A DNA stretch of 64,000 bases from Allosphingosinicella indica (GCF_900177405.1 NZ_LT840185.1:1913501-1977500), one strand, 5' to 3'; shown: positions 34,254 through 45,354, counted from the stretch's first letter. The notes: generated from the sequence alone by a model not told the origin. Numbers and translations are program-made.

Positions 34254-34799
34254 ATGGCAACGGGCGCGTCGCCCTTTTCTTCGATATCGATGGCCGGTGA
34301 CGCCGGCCAGAAGCGGCTGTTCGCCGAAGTCACGAGCACGTGCACGGGTCTCATTTCGCGCGTCGCTCTGTCGTTCGAGAATGATCCGTCGCTGCGGCGC
34401 GAGCTGATCCAGGACATATTACTCGCCATCTGGCTCGCGCTTCCCGCCTTCCGGGGCGAGGCGTCGCTCAAGACCTTCGTCGCCAGCATCGCTCAGAAAC
34501 GGAGCATTTCCCACGTGACACGCCGGGCGCGCGAGCCAAGGCAGGTCGCGTTGCCGCCCGATCTTCCGTCCGCCGCGCTGGCGCCGGACGAGATCGCGCT
34601 GCGCAACGATCAGCGTAAGCAATTGGTGGACGCCATTCAGCTCCTGCCGATTCCGCAGCGGGAGGCGATCGTGCTTTGCCTGGAAGGCTTCAGCTATGCC
34701 GAGGTGGCGGAGGTGCTCGGCATCTCGATCAACGCCGCCACCTTGCGCTGCCAACGCGCCAAGATGGCGCTCAAATCCATGATGGAGCGTCGCGGATGA
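34254..34799 (+). CDS. ECF-type RNA polymerase sigma factor
   Basis: The 181-residue protein has sigma region 2 (LRRELIQDILLAIWLALPAF) and region 4 (LPIPQREAIVLCLEGFSYAEVAEVLGIS) joined by a short linker. There is no region 1 or 3, which is the ECF layout. A GGGGAG ribosome-binding site lies 6 bases before ATG. It overlaps the downstream membrane-protein gene by ATGA, so the pair is translated together. That pairing suggests a sigma/anti-sigma couple. Its own -35/-10 target could not be read by eye. Confidence 0.88.
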   Translation: MATGASPFSSISMAGDAGQKRLFAEVTSTCTGLISRVALSFENDPSLRRELIQDILLAIWLALPAFRGEASLKTFVASIAQKRSISHVTRRAREPRQVALPPDLPSAALAPDEIALRNDQRKQLVDAIQLLPIPQREAIVLCLEGFSYAEVAEVLGISINAATLRCQRAKMALKSMMERRG

Positions 34800-35422
34800 C
34801 CGCCGGGGATTTCGACGAATTCGCCGCGCTCTGGACGGACGACGAGCAGTCCGGCGCGGAAGACCGCGCGATCGTCGAGCGGCTCGCCGCTCGGACGAGC
34901 TGGCGCGCCAGCGCGGTCGAATATCTCGAATGGGGTCTCGCCGCGCTTCTCATGATCGCGATCGCCGCCGCCATCCTCGTCGAGGGCAGGCCCGCCGCGC
35001 TGATCGTCGGCGCCTGCCTCGCCGGCGCGATCCTCTGGTCGTCGTGGCGGCGGCACAAGCTGCGCCAAGTCGCGCGCGATCTCGCCTTCGGCGATCGCCC
35101 GTCGATGCTGGAGACCGCGATCCGCGCAGCGCGCGCCGATCTCAGGCGCTCCAACCTCGGCGTCGGGCTCATCCTGCCCGGCTTTATGCTCGGCGCGCTG
35201 CTCCAGCATATCGCCAAGTCCGGCGGCATCGCCGGCTTCGGCGAGGCGCTGATCGCCTCGATGCTGCGCGGTGGCCCGCCGCTCGCCGGTTATGTCGTGC
35301 TCGGCGCAGTGATCGCCTGGCTGATCCGCTCGAACCGCCAGCTCCGCACCAGCCTCCGCCGGCTCGAAGATTTGCTTGCCGAATATCGCGAGGAGGAGCG
35401 GCTGGACCGCGACGAACTTTAA
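34796..35422 (+). CDS. Multi-pass membrane protein coupled to the sigma factor (possible anti-sigma)
   Basis: The 208-residue protein has a soluble acidic N-terminus of about 45 residues, then hydrophobic segments near 45-60, 65-80, 125-140 and 160-180. It ends in a charged helix with EDLLAEYREEERLDRDEL. No zinc-binding anti-sigma motif (HxxxCxxC) is present. The N-terminal soluble part plus membrane body and the ATGA overlap with the sigma gene make it a candidate membrane anti-sigma factor without the zinc motif. No family name is recognised. Confidence 0.75.
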   Translation: MTAGDFDEFAALWTDDEQSGAEDRAIVERLAARTSWRASAVEYLEWGLAALLMIAIAAAILVEGRPAALIVGACLAGAILWSSWRRHKLRQVARDLAFGDRPSMLETAIRAARADLRRSNLGVGLILPGFMLGALLQHIAKSGGIAGFGEALIASMLRGGPPLAGYVVLGAVIAWLIRSNRQLRTSLRRLEDLLAEYREEERLDRDEL

Positions 35423-35499
35423 CCATCGCGTGTCCCGGCAATCGCGCGATTTCGCGCCGCCCGAAAATTTTTTCGTAACCATAAGACAGGTTTCGCGAA

Positions 35500-35560
35500 C
35501 CCCGGGGACTTAAGCATCCGGGGGAAGGAGTGCTGCGTCCCGCAAGGACAGCATCGCTCC
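35500..35560 (+). promoter_or_regulatory. Structured leader with two hairpins ahead of the peptide gene
   Basis: CCCCGG pairs with CCGGGG around 35500-35523, followed by a three-part stem at 35527-35560. In that stem GGAG, TGCT and GTCC pair with CTCC, AGCA and GGAC around the loop CGCAA. A further G/C-rich stretch reaches the gene at 35690. An A/T-rich patch at 35464-35487 may hold the promoter. The length of leader, about 190 bases, is large for a 45-codon gene. It could be a riboregulator or a stable small RNA; no known class was recognised. Confidence 0.5.
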
Positions 35561-35689
35561 GGCAAATCGGGCGCCGCGTCATGCGGCCGGATGGGGGCCG
35601 GGCGATGCAATCCGAACGGGAGGTCCCTGGCCGGGCCACCACGCCGTCTCCCTCCTCCAGGCTGAAAGCATCCTTGGAGGAAGCGGGAC

Positions 35690-35827
35690 ATGAAAAAGAA
35701 GATCGACATTGCGCAGCTGCCTGAACTCAAGACCAGCATCGGAATTCATGGCTCACGGCGTCAAAAGGAAACCGGCGGACCCATCTGCGTCGGTGCCGCG
35801 ATCGGTTTGTTCATCTTGAACTACTGA
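35690..35827 (+). CDS. 45-residue peptide, candidate precursor of a modified peptide
   Basis: A GGAGG sequence 9 bases upstream marks the ATG. The product has a charged N-terminal half (MKKKIDIAQLPELKTSIG), a basic middle with HGSRRQKE, then TGG and a hydrophobic end PICVGAAIGLFILNY with one Cys. This leader-plus-hydrophobic-tail layout with Gly-Gly before the tail resembles precursors of small secreted or modified peptides. A strong terminator directly follows, and two cupin/HEAT-like proteins come next. The tail could also be a small membrane helix, in which case it is a membrane micropeptide. I do not recognise the family. Confidence 0.72.
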   Translation: MKKKIDIAQLPELKTSIGIHGSRRQKETGGPICVGAAIGLFILNY

Positions 35828-35836
35828 CGCGATTCT

Positions 35837-35874
35837 GGCGGGCGGAGGCGGGGAGGCCTCCGTCCGCCTTTTTT
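35837..35874 (+). terminator. Rho-independent terminator after the peptide gene
   Basis: GGCGGGCGGAGG pairs with CCTCCGTCCGCC over 12 positions (one G-U), loop CGGGGAGG, then six T (35869-35874). It begins 9 bases after the peptide stop and ends 22 bases before the next gene. It should leave the peptide mRNA abundant, with read-through to the downstream genes. Confidence 0.85.
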
Positions 35875-35896
35875 GCTCACATACGAAGGTGCGCGC

Positions 35897-36877
35897 ATGA
35901 GGCCCGGGCCGGAACTCGAACGCTGGCTGGCCGATCCCGGCAAGCACCAGGCCGTGGCGGATCGCTGGGATGCTTATACGCTCGCGATGGGCCGCCACCC
36001 TTTGATCGCGGGCCTCAAGGCCGATCTCGCCGCGCTTGACGATCCCGCGCCCGCGGCGGTGCTCGCGGTCGCTGAATCCTTTCTCGACCGCACCGCGACG
36101 ATCGAAGCGCTGATTGAGGATCTTATCGCCTCTGCGGCGGCTGATCCCTTCCTCCGCCTCCCGTTCATGGAGGTCCGCACCGACGTCAATTTCGGCCTCC
36201 TGCTGTTCGAGAATCCGCTTCTCCAGATTTCGATCGGCGTCATCTCGGTGGACGCGCTCGCCGCCAAGCGCAGCGGCCGGCGCGGCGGCGCATCGATCAG
36301 CTTCACTGGCCACACCACCGCCTATCAGTTCGTCAAGGGCGGCGGCGCGACGCTATCGCTGTGGGAGGCACCCGCCGTCGCCGCGGGCTTTCGCCGCGAT
36401 CCCGGCGTGCGCTGCCGTCCCGCCGGCACCCGCCATGTGCGCGATGGCGACCGGCTTATCCTCGACGGCCGCCGCCAGAGCTTCGCGATCGAGCATGCGT
36501 CGTCGGACATCGTCCACATCCAGGCGGCGGTGCGCACCGGCACGGCGCCCTTCGCGGTCGAATATGATGCTGCCACCCTGGAGCTCATTGGCGCGAGCAG
36601 CACCGATGAAGCGGCGTCGCGCCTCCAGATGATGGTCTCCATGCTGCGCATCCTTGATCGTACCGATGCCGCGCCGCTGATCGCCGAGGCGCTCGACAGC
36701 CCACATTTCCACATCCGCTGGCATGTGATGCGCGAGCTGCTCGCGCTCGATGCCGATCTCGCCCATCCGCACCTGCTCCGCATGGCGGTCGCCGATCCGC
36801 ATCCAGAGGTGCGCAACGCTGCGCGCCAGACGCTCGAAGCCTTTTTCGCCCCGGAGGACGAACCTTGCCCCGCGTGA
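35897..36877 (+). CDS. Unrecognised protein, degenerate cupin-like fold with C-terminal HEAT-like repeats
   Basis: The 326-residue soluble protein has an all-helical first part to about residue 85. A beta-rich centre from 100 to 235 follows, with ISFTGHTTAYQFVKGGGATLSLWE. The helical C-terminus at 245-315 is like HEAT repeats (HIRWHVMRELLALD, HPEVRNAARQTLEAFF). The centre lines up by eye with the HxH protein encoded next, but GHTT replaces HDH, so metal binding may be lost. ATG at 35897 follows GAAGG. The gene overlaps the next one by 13 bases. As the first gene after the peptide it may recognise or carry it; that is a guess from context. Confidence 0.68.
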   Translation: MRPGPELERWLADPGKHQAVADRWDAYTLAMGRHPLIAGLKADLAALDDPAPAAVLAVAESFLDRTATIEALIEDLIASAAADPFLRLPFMEVRTDVNFGLLLFENPLLQISIGVISVDALAAKRSGRRGGASISFTGHTTAYQFVKGGGATLSLWEAPAVAAGFRRDPGVRCRPAGTRHVRDGDRLILDGRRQSFAIEHASSDIVHIQAAVRTGTAPFAVEYDAATLELIGASSTDEAASRLQMMVSMLRILDRTDAAPLIAEALDSPHFHIRWHVMRELLALDADLAHPHLLRMAVADPHPEVRNAARQTLEAFFAPEDEPCPA

Positions 36878-37803
36878 TCCCGACAGCCGACGAGGACAGC
36901 ATCGAACTCGGCGACCTCATCGAGAGGCTGGAGACGAGCGATTTCGATGGCCGCGACGAAGAGGGGTTCGCATCCTGGGCGCCGGAGCTTCGCAAGCTCG
37001 CCAACAACCGCAGCTTCCTCGCCGATCTCGTCATCGACGAATTGAAGGATCATTGCCGCAGCCAGCTTCGCGGCAATCAATACGGCCCGCAGGTCGTGAT
37101 GCTCTACAACCGCTCGAAGCGCTTCATGCTGCGCGCGAATTTCTGGCCGGCGGTCACCGACAGCGTCATCCAGTCGTCGGGGCCGGAGCATTTCTTCTAC
37201 GGCCTCGCGCACGATCACAATTTCTCGTTCCTCACCGTCGGCTATCTCGGCCCGGGCTATTGGAGCGAATATTACGAATATGATTATGGCGCGGTGCTCG
37301 GCGTGCCGGGCGAGGCGGTGCCGCTGCGCTTCGTCGAGAAGGCAAAACTCGATGAGGGCAAGGTGATGCTCTACCGCGCCCATCAGGACATCCACCTCCA
37401 GCTCCCCGCCGATGCGATGTCGGTCTCGCTCAACATCCTCGAGGGTTCGCACTCGATCATGTTCCGCGATCAATATGAGTTCGACGTGCGCGGCGGCTTC
37501 GTGAAGCGGATCATCACCTCGCTCGCGCTCGAGCAATTGCTCGCGCTCTCCGCACATTTCGGTGGCGACAAGGGGCGCGAGCTGATCGACACCTTCGCCG
37601 CCGGCCACCCCAGCGACCGCGTCCGCGCGCAGGCGGTGCGCGCGCAGGCGTCGGCCTTCGCGTCGGTGGACGATCGGATCGCGCATTACGAGCGCGCGGC
37701 GCGGACCGGCAATCCGTTCGTCAGCGCCATCGCCGCGCGCGAGGTGGAGCGGATCGAGGCCAACCGCGACTGGATCGAGCGGCCCCGGACCGCCGCCGCC
37801 TAG
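36865..37803 (+). CDS. Cupin-like protein with HxH motif, possible peptide-modifying dioxygenase
   Basis: The 312-residue protein has a HDH pair at 116-118 in [18 protein letters not shown]. Glu135 and His at 173 and 177 follow, a spacing like the metal site of cupins and close to thiol-dioxygenase layouts (HxH then a distal His). A helical region with [15 protein letters not shown] and repeated Arg/Ala helices follows. TTG at 36865 is the likely start because GGAGG lies 8 bases before it; the next GTG is at 36874. It shares a stop dinucleotide pair with malate synthase (CTAG). Together with its metal-less-looking neighbour it may act as an active/inactive pair on the small peptide. Confidence 0.65.
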   Translation: MPRVIPTADEDSIELGDLIERLETSDFDGRDEEGFASWAPELRKLANNRSFLADLVIDELKDHCRSQLRGNQYGPQVVMLYNRSKRFMLRANFWPAVTDSVIQSSGPEHFFYGLAHDHNFSFLTVGYLGPGYWSEYYEYDYGAVLGVPGEAVPLRFVEKAKLDEGKVMLYRAHQDIHLQLPADAMSVSLNILEGSHSIMFRDQYEFDVRGGFVKRIITSLALEQLLALSAHFGGDKGRELIDTFAAGHPSDRVRAQAVRAQASAFASVDDRIAHYERAARTGNPFVSAIAAREVERIEANRDWIERPRTAAA

Positions 37804-39917
37804 GCGCCTTTCAGTTTCAGCCGATAGGCGTGGAGCAGCGGCTCGGTATAGCCCGAGGGCTGCGCTTCGCCCTCGAAGATCAGCGCCGACGCCGCTTGGA
37901 AAGCGATGCTCGCCGCCGGATCGTCCGCCATCGGCCGGTAGAGTGGGTCGCCTGCATTCTGCCGGTCGACTACCGCCGCCATCCGCAGCAGCGCCGCCTT
38001 CACCGCATCCTCGTCCACCACATCATGCGCCAGCCAGTTGGCGATATGCTGGCTGGAGATGCGGCAGGTCGCGCGGTCCTCCATCAGGCCCACGTCGTGG
38101 ATGTCGGGCACCTTGGAACAGCCCACCCCCTGGTCGATCCAGCGCACGACATAGCCGAGGATGCCCTGGCAATTGTTGTCCAGTTCCTCGGCGATTTCCT
38201 CCCGGCTCCAGTTGCGCCCCTCAGCCACCGGCACGCGCAGCATCTCGTGCAGCTTCGCGGGCGCGCGCCCGGCAATCTCCTGCTGCCGCGCGCGCAAGTC
38301 GACGCGGTGATAATGGATCGCGTGCAGCGTCGCGGCGGTGGGGGAGGGCACCCAGGCGGTGTTCGCGCCCGCCTCGGGGTGCGCGATCTTCTGCCCCAGC
38401 ATGTCCGCCATCCGGTCGGGCATCGCCCACATGCCCTTGCCGATCTGCGCCCGCCCCGCGAAGCCGCAGGCGAGGCCGGTGTCGACATTATTGTCCTCAT
38501 AGGCCTTCAGCCACGCCGCGCCCTTCATCTCGCCCTTGCGGATCATCGGGCCGAGCTTCATCGCGGTGTGGATTTCGTCGCCGGTGCGGTCGAGGAAGCC
38601 GGTGTTGATGAAGACGATCCGTTGCCGCACCGCATGGATGCACGCCGCGAGGTTGAGCGTGGTCCGCCGCTCCTCGTCCATCACGCCGATCTTCATCGCG
38701 TTGCGCGGCAGGCCGAGCATGTCCTCCACCCGGTCGAACAGGATGTTGGCGAAAGCGGCTTCCTCCGGCCCGTGCATCTTGGGCTTGACGATATAGAGTG
38801 ATCCCGCCGCGCTGTTCGCCCGCGCGCCGTTGATGTCGTGCAGCGCGATCAGCGCCGTGATCGCGGCATCGGCGATCCCTTCGGGCGCATCCTTGCCGTC
38901 CACCCGGATCATCGGATTGGTCATCAGATGGCCGACGTTGCGCACGAACAGCAGTGCGCGGCCCTTCAGCGTCACCGGCCCGTCGGCGCTCTCGAAGGTC
39001 CGGTCGGGCTCCAGCCTGCGCTCCACCTCCGCGCCGCCCTTGGCAAAGCGCGCGGAAAGATCGCCGCGCATCAGCCCCAGCCAGTTGCGATAGACGCCGA
39101 CCTTCTCCGCGCCATCCACCGCCGCGACCGAATCCTCGCAATCCATGATCGCGGTGATCGCGCTTTCCAGGAGGATGTCGGCGACACCCGCCTTGTCGCT
39201 CGCGCCGATCCGGTCGGTCGGGTCGATGCGGATTTCGAGGAGGAGGTTGTGGTGGCGGAGCAGGATGCCGCCCTCGCGCCAGCCGGCGAGCTGCGCGGGA
39301 TTCCTGAGCCCGCCGCGGTCGGTGCTCAGCCGCCCCTCGACGATGGCATAGTCCGAAACGTCGGCATGGCTGCCGCTGTCGAGCGGCGCAATTTCGTCGA
39401 GCAGCGCGCGGCCCCATGCGATCACCCGCGCGCCGCGCGCGTCGTCGTAACCGCCGCCCTGCGGCGAACCGCCCATCGCATCGGTGCCGTAGAGCGCGTC
39501 GTAGAGGCTCCCCCAGCGCGCGTTGGCGGCGTTGAGCGCGTAGCGCGCATTGTTGACGGGGACGACGAGCTGCGGCCCGGCGATCGCCGCGATCTCGGGA
39601 TCGACATCGCCGGTCTCGATTGCGAACGGCGACGGCGCATCGACCAGATAGCCGATGTCGCGCAGGAAGGCCTCTTCCTCCGCCGGATCGGGCGCCCGGC
39701 CGCCAAGCCCCGCGTTGCGCGCATCGATCTTCCTCTGCAGTTCCTCGCGCACCGCCAGCAGCCGTTCGTTCTCCGGCGTCAGATCGCGCAGCAGCGATGC
39801 AAGGCCGGACCAGAAGGTGTCCGGCGCGATCCCCGTGCCCGGCAGCGCCTCGTCCTCGATAAAGCGGCGCAGCACGCCATCGACCTCGATCCCCGCCACC
39901 GCTTCGTATCGCTGCAT
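37800..39917 (-). CDS. glcB: Malate synthase G
   Basis: The 705-residue protein condenses glyoxylate with acetyl-CoA to malate in the glyoxylate route. It matches the G type in length and in signatures such as [27 protein letters not shown]-style N-terminal sequence, the [10 protein letters not shown] segment, KPKMHGPEE and [16 protein letters not shown]. The ATG is at 39917, with no isocitrate lyase gene in the window. It converges with the cupin gene and the two TAG stops overlap on CTAG. The first codon sits 174 bases from the divergent EAL gene, so each has its own promoter there. Confidence 0.95.
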   Translation of the reverse strand: MQRYEAVAGIEVDGVLRRFIEDEALPGTGIAPDTFWSGLASLLRDLTPENERLLAVREELQRKIDARNAGLGGRAPDPAEEEAFLRDIGYLVDAPSPFAIETGDVDPEIAAIAGPQLVVPVNNARYALNAANARWGSLYDALYGTDAMGGSPQGGGYDDARGARVIAWGRALLDEIAPLDSGSHADVSDYAIVEGRLSTDRGGLRNPAQLAGWREGGILLRHHNLLLEIRIDPTDRIGASDKAGVADILLESAITAIMDCEDSVAAVDGAEKVGVYRNWLGLMRGDLSARFAKGGAEVERRLEPDRTFESADGPVTLKGRALLFVRNVGHLMTNPMIRVDGKDAPEGIADAAITALIALHDINGARANSAAGSLYIVKPKMHGPEEAAFANILFDRVEDMLGLPRNAMKIGVMDEERRTTLNLAACIHAVRQRIVFINTGFLDRTGDEIHTAMKLGPMIRKGEMKGAAWLKAYEDNNVDTGLACGFAGRAQIGKGMWAMPDRMADMLGQKIAHPEAGANTAWVPSPTAATLHAIHYHRVDLRARQQEIAGRAPAKLHEMLRVPVAEGRNWSREEIAEELDNNCQGILGYVVRWIDQGVGCSKVPDIHDVGLMEDRATCRISSQHIANWLAHDVVDEDAVKAALLRMAAVVDRQNAGDPLYRPMADDPAASIAFQAASALIFEGEAQPSGYTEPLLHAYRLKLKGA

Positions 39918-40091
39918 GAAGTCTGCCCCCGCGTGCCGTTCTACCCCGACCTATGCGGGAATGCGCCCCCACCCGCAACGCCCGCGCGCGGCCGTGACAT
40001 CTTCACATGGATCAGCACGATTTCCGCCGCCTTTACAGCGCGCTATTAACCTCTTGCGACCTAAGAGGCAGGCTTCGGCTTGGAGAATGAC

Positions 40092-40859
40092 ATGGCCTGC
40101 ACAGGATGCCGCGACGGGCGCGCGCTCGATTTCGATTTCTCGATGGCCTTCCAGCCGATCGTCGATCTCGCGACCATGCGGCCCTATGCCTATGAAGCGC
40201 TGATCCGCGGCCTGAACGGCGAGGGCGCGGCCGAGGTGCTGGCCCGCGTCACGCCCGACAATCTCTATGCCTTCGATCAGCGCTGCCGCGTCCGCGCCAT
40301 CGAGCTCGCCGCGCGCGCCGGCATCCTCGAGACCGGCGCGCGCCTCTCGATCAACTTCTTGCCGAACGCCGTCTATTCGCCGGTCGCCTGCATCCAGCTC
40401 ACGCTCAAGACCGCGCGCGAACTCGATTTCCCGACCGACCGGCTGGTGTTCGAATTCACCGAGAACGAGCAGATGCTCGATCCCGATCACGTCGCTTCCA
40501 TCGCTGCCGCCTATCACAAGATGGGCTTCGGCATCGCGCTCGACGATTTCGGAGCCGGGCATGCGGGGCTCGGGCTGCTCGCACGCTTCCAGCCGGATAC
40601 GGTGAAGCTCGACATGGAGCTGGTGCGCGGCATCGACGCCAGCCTGCCGCGCCGCGTCATCGTCGGCGGCATTGTCGATATGTGCCGCAAGCTCGGCATC
40701 GCCGTCGTCGCCGAAGGGGTGGAGACCGAAAGCGAGCTCGCCGCCCTCCGCGCGCTCGGCATCGGCTATGCCCAGGGCTATCTGCTCGGACGCCCCGGCT
40801 TCGAGCATCTTCCCGCGGTGACGCCGCCTGCCGTGCCCGAGGTCGCCGCAGCGGCCTGA
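40092..40859 (+). CDS. EAL-domain cyclic-di-GMP phosphodiesterase
   Basis: This single-domain protein (255 residues) has EAL at 35-37 and DDFGAG at 151-156. Lys172, Glu208 in AEGVET and Gln228 in YAQGYLLG are also present, so all main catalytic residues remain. It should hydrolyse cyclic di-GMP to pGpG. No sensor or membrane part is fused. ATG at 40092 is preferred because GGAGA lies 5 bases ahead; an in-frame TTG at 40080 is an alternative. A short N-terminus with two Cys (ACTGC) is its only odd point. Confidence 0.9.
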   Translation: MACTGCRDGRALDFDFSMAFQPIVDLATMRPYAYEALIRGLNGEGAAEVLARVTPDNLYAFDQRCRVRAIELAARAGILETGARLSINFLPNAVYSPVACIQLTLKTARELDFPTDRLVFEFTENEQMLDPDHVASIAAAYHKMGFGIALDDFGAGHAGLGLLARFQPDTVKLDMELVRGIDASLPRRVIVGGIVDMCRKLGIAVVAEGVETESELAALRALGIGYAQGYLLGRPGFEHLPAVTPPAVPEVAAAA

Positions 40860-40940
40860 CCCGCCGCCCAGCGCATTGCGGGTGGAAACCGCGGCGGCGT
40901 GGCGCTATCGCGCGCCGGACTCATTTCCCGGACACCCGCC

Positions 40941-42527
<1,587 letters not shown>

Positions 42528-42546
42528 GCCTTTGGCGCGGCGCGGG

Positions 42547-43485
42547 TCAGAAGACCGGCGTCGTCCTTTCCTCGCGCACCCGGAACTCGACGTCCTCGGG
42601 CTCGATCGGCGCGCGGCATTCGGAGCAGACCACCTTGGCGATGAGCTCCTTGCCGCAATCCTTGTGCTTCAGCAGCAGCGGCGGGCCTTCGGGCGCGACA
42701 TAATAAGTGTCGCCCCACTGCATCAGCATCAGCAGCGCGGGATAATAATCCACGCCTTTGCGGCGGAGCTTGTATTCGTAGCGCGGCGGGCTCGACGCAT
42801 ATTGCTCCTGCCGGATCACGCCGATGCTGGTCAGCCAGGCGAGCCGTTCGGACAGGATGTTGGTGGCGATCGCGGTGTCGCGGCGGATCTCGTCGAAGCG
42901 GCGCACGCCGGTGAAGATCGATCGCATGATGAGGCTCGCCCAGCGGTCGCCCATCAGTTGCGCCGCCTGGTCCATCAGCGATGTCGCGTCGGTGCTGCTG
43001 TCGCGCTGCTGCCGGCGGCGACTGTATTGCGGCACCATCCAGCCGAGCCCCGGCCCTTCCTGCCAGTCGACCCGCGTCGCATCCACCTCGCCGCCGCAAT
43101 GGCCGCAGGCGGGCGTCGGCTCGAACGCCTTGCCACAGCTCTTGTGGGTCAGCGCGACATCGATCTTGCCCGGCGTCCCCCAGCGATGCTCCCAGCGCAG
43201 CAGCATCAGCGCGGTCCAGTATACGTCGCGCCCCTTCGCCGTCATCGCATAGACGTGCCGCGGCGGCGCCTCGCAATAGAGCCTTTTCTCGAACACCCCC
43301 GCCTCGACCAGCCGCTTGAGCCGGTCCGAGAGCAGCGCCTTCAGCAGTCCCGTGCGGCGACGGAAATCGTCGAACCGGCGCGCGCCCAGCCAGCTCGCCT
43401 CGAGGATGAGCAAGGTCGGCGTGTCGCCGACGATCTCCAGCGCGCGCCAGATCGAGCAGGTGCGGATGAGGGTGGGTGCGGTCAT
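42547..43485 (-). CDS. Tandem HxlR-type winged-helix regulator with two zinc-ribbon-like segments
   Basis: The 312-residue protein holds two copies of the HxlR helix-turn-helix unit. The first is at about 5-105 (ALEIVGDTPTLLILEASW, LLSDRLKRLVEAGV), the second at about 165-265 (AQLMGDRWASLIMRSIF, ILSERLAWLTSIGV). Each is followed by a Cys cluster, CGKAFEPTPACGHC and CGKELIAKVVCSEC, that looks like a four-Cys metal knuckle. Normal HxlR proteins are single units of about 110 residues. It lies last in the acyl-CoA operon and may be its autoregulator. The ligand is unknown. Confidence 0.85.
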   Translation of the reverse strand: MTAPTLIRTCSIWRALEIVGDTPTLLILEASWLGARRFDDFRRRTGLLKALLSDRLKRLVEAGVFEKRLYCEAPPRHVYAMTAKGRDVYWTALMLLRWEHRWGTPGKIDVALTHKSCGKAFEPTPACGHCGGEVDATRVDWQEGPGLGWMVPQYSRRRQQRDSSTDATSLMDQAAQLMGDRWASLIMRSIFTGVRRFDEIRRDTAIATNILSERLAWLTSIGVIRQEQYASSPPRYEYKLRRKGVDYYPALLMLMQWGDTYYVAPEGPPLLLKHKDCGKELIAKVVCSECRAPIEPEDVEFRVREERTTPVF

Positions 43486-43548
43486 GTCGGGCGCAGCGTC
43501 TAGGGGGAGGGGCGGGCGGCGTCGAGCCGTCCGAATGCTAAGACGGCG

Positions 43549-45354
43549 TCAGACTTGGCGGACGCCGTCGCCCGGCGGATCGGCGAACAGCCGCTCGACA
43601 TCCGCCTGCCGGTGGTCGAGCACCGCGCGGCGGTTGATCGTCGCCTTGTCCGAAATCTCGTGCGCGTCCACGCTCGGCGGCGTGGTGAGCAGCGCGACCC
43701 GCCGGATCGTAGCCGATCCGCCCTGCTGGCCCTTGTTGAACGCCTTGAGCCGCGCCGCGATCTGGTCGAGCACGTCGGCGGGCGCGTCGGGCCGCGGCCA
43801 GACGAGCAGCGCGAGATAGGGGCGGTTGTCGTCGCACAGCACCAGCTCTGCCGCGAGCCCGGTGAGCGCCTTCAGCAGCCCCTCGCGGAGCTGCCCGCCA
43901 TAGACCCAGGTGCCGTTGGCGAGCTTGAACTCCTCCGCCAGCCGCCCGGCGAAGGCGAGGCCTTCCTCCGGCCGCGCTTCATCGTGGAAGCGCGCGAGAT
44001 CGCCGGTCTTGTAGAAACCCTCCTCGTCGAAGGCTGCGGCGGTGCGTTCGGGTTCGTCGAGATAGCCCTTCATCCGGTTGCCGCCGCGCAGCCGCACCTC
44101 GTAGCGCTCGTCATAGGGGACCAGCTTCACCTCCAGCCCCGGCCCGGGCAGCCCGATGCCGACGCGGTCGGTGGGGAAGTGGATCGCCATACAGCCCGAC
44201 ACCATCTCGGTCATGCCATAGCCGGTGGTCATGTGGATGCGGTGGCCGGTCTCCTCCACCGCCAGCGTCTGCAGCCGGTCATAGACATGCTGCGGCAACC
44301 CGGCGCCGCCATAGAGCATCAGCAGCATCTTGCTGAAGAAGGTGCGGCGCAGCTCCGCATTCGTCTCCAGCGCATCGACGAGCAGCGCGTAGCCGGAGGG
44401 GACATTGTTATAATAGGAGACCGCGATCTCCGAGAGGTTGCGGATCGAGGCGTCGAACAGCCCCGGCACCGGCTTGCCGTGATCGACATGCAGCGCGCCG
44501 CCTTCCAGCAGCGTGGTGCGCAGCACTGAGGCGCCGGCGGCATGGTGCCAGGGCAGCCAGTCGAGCATCACGTCGCCCCAGCCCGCGATGCGGCCCAGGA
44601 AGCCCTTCGCTTGGCTGGTGTTGGCGGTGATCGCGGCGAGGCTCAGTTGTACGACCTTGGGCAATCCGGTCGAGCCCGAGGTCATCATGTGCGAGGCGAC
44701 ATCCTCGACGTCGATCTTCTCGATCGATTCCGCCACCGCATCGGTCGGCGCAGTCCCGGTCAATTCCTCCAGCGCCACCGCATCCGCGCCGAACGGGGCG
44801 GGATCGGTCGAGATGACGATCATCTCGTCAGTCTTGGTCTCGGCGATCGCCTTGGCGAAGGGGGCGAGCGGGTCGGCGTAGATCGCGGCCGGCTTCACCT
44901 TGGCGATGACGTGGCGCAGCCGCGCATGATCGCCGCCCGACAGACCGTAGGCGGGGCTCACCGGGGTGTGGATCACCCGCGCGGCATAGCAGGCGAGCTG
45001 CATCACCGCGCTCGCCACCGAGTTTTCGCCCATCACGATCACCGATCGGCCGGCGGGAACATGATCGATCAGCCATTGCGTGGCGCCGTCGATCTGGCGC
45101 TTCAGTTCGGCATAGGAGGTGTTGTGCCAGGCGCCGTCCGCGCCGCGCACCGCGATCGCGGTCGCATCGCCCTTAGCCGCCGCGCTCCGCGCGAAGTCGC
45201 GGGGGATGTTGGCGTCGACGTCGGGCATGGGGATGTTGGTGCCGATGACGAGCGTGCCGTCGTCGCGCCGCTCGATCGCCAGGTCCACCGGCATGAAATC
45301 GACCTCGCGGAAGGGCGCGTTGCGATAGTCGGTGCGGTTCCTCGTGTCGGTCAT
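43549..45354 (-). CDS. Feruloyl-CoA-synthetase-like AMP-forming acyl-CoA ligase
   Basis: The 601-residue protein is an ANL-family ligase. It activates a carboxylic acid through an adenylate and transfers it to CoA. The P-loop MMTSGSTGLPK (about 215-225) is clear, with a YGMTEM adenine motif and TGDLARF. Length and N-terminus fit the feruloyl-CoA synthetase branch, which is about 600 residues. It overlaps the NTF2-like gene by ATGA. No hydratase/lyase or vanillin dehydrogenase follows, so ferulate breakdown would not be complete here. Fatty or other aromatic acids are possible substrates. Confidence 0.86.
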   Translation of the reverse strand: MTDTRNRTDYRNAPFREVDFMPVDLAIERRDDGTLVIGTNIPMPDVDANIPRDFARSAAAKGDATAIAVRGADGAWHNTSYAELKRQIDGATQWLIDHVPAGRSVIVMGENSVASAVMQLACYAARVIHTPVSPAYGLSGGDHARLRHVIAKVKPAAIYADPLAPFAKAIAETKTDEMIVISTDPAPFGADAVALEELTGTAPTDAVAESIEKIDVEDVASHMMTSGSTGLPKVVQLSLAAITANTSQAKGFLGRIAGWGDVMLDWLPWHHAAGASVLRTTLLEGGALHVDHGKPVPGLFDASIRNLSEIAVSYYNNVPSGYALLVDALETNAELRRTFFSKMLLMLYGGAGLPQHVYDRLQTLAVEETGHRIHMTTGYGMTEMVSGCMAIHFPTDRVGIGLPGPGLEVKLVPYDERYEVRLRGGNRMKGYLDEPERTAAAFDEEGFYKTGDLARFHDEARPEEGLAFAGRLAEEFKLANGTWVYGGQLREGLLKALTGLAAELVLCDDNRPYLALLVWPRPDAPADVLDQIAARLKAFNKGQQGGSATIRRVALLTTPPSVDAHEISDKATINRRAVLDHRQADVERLFADPPGDGVRQV

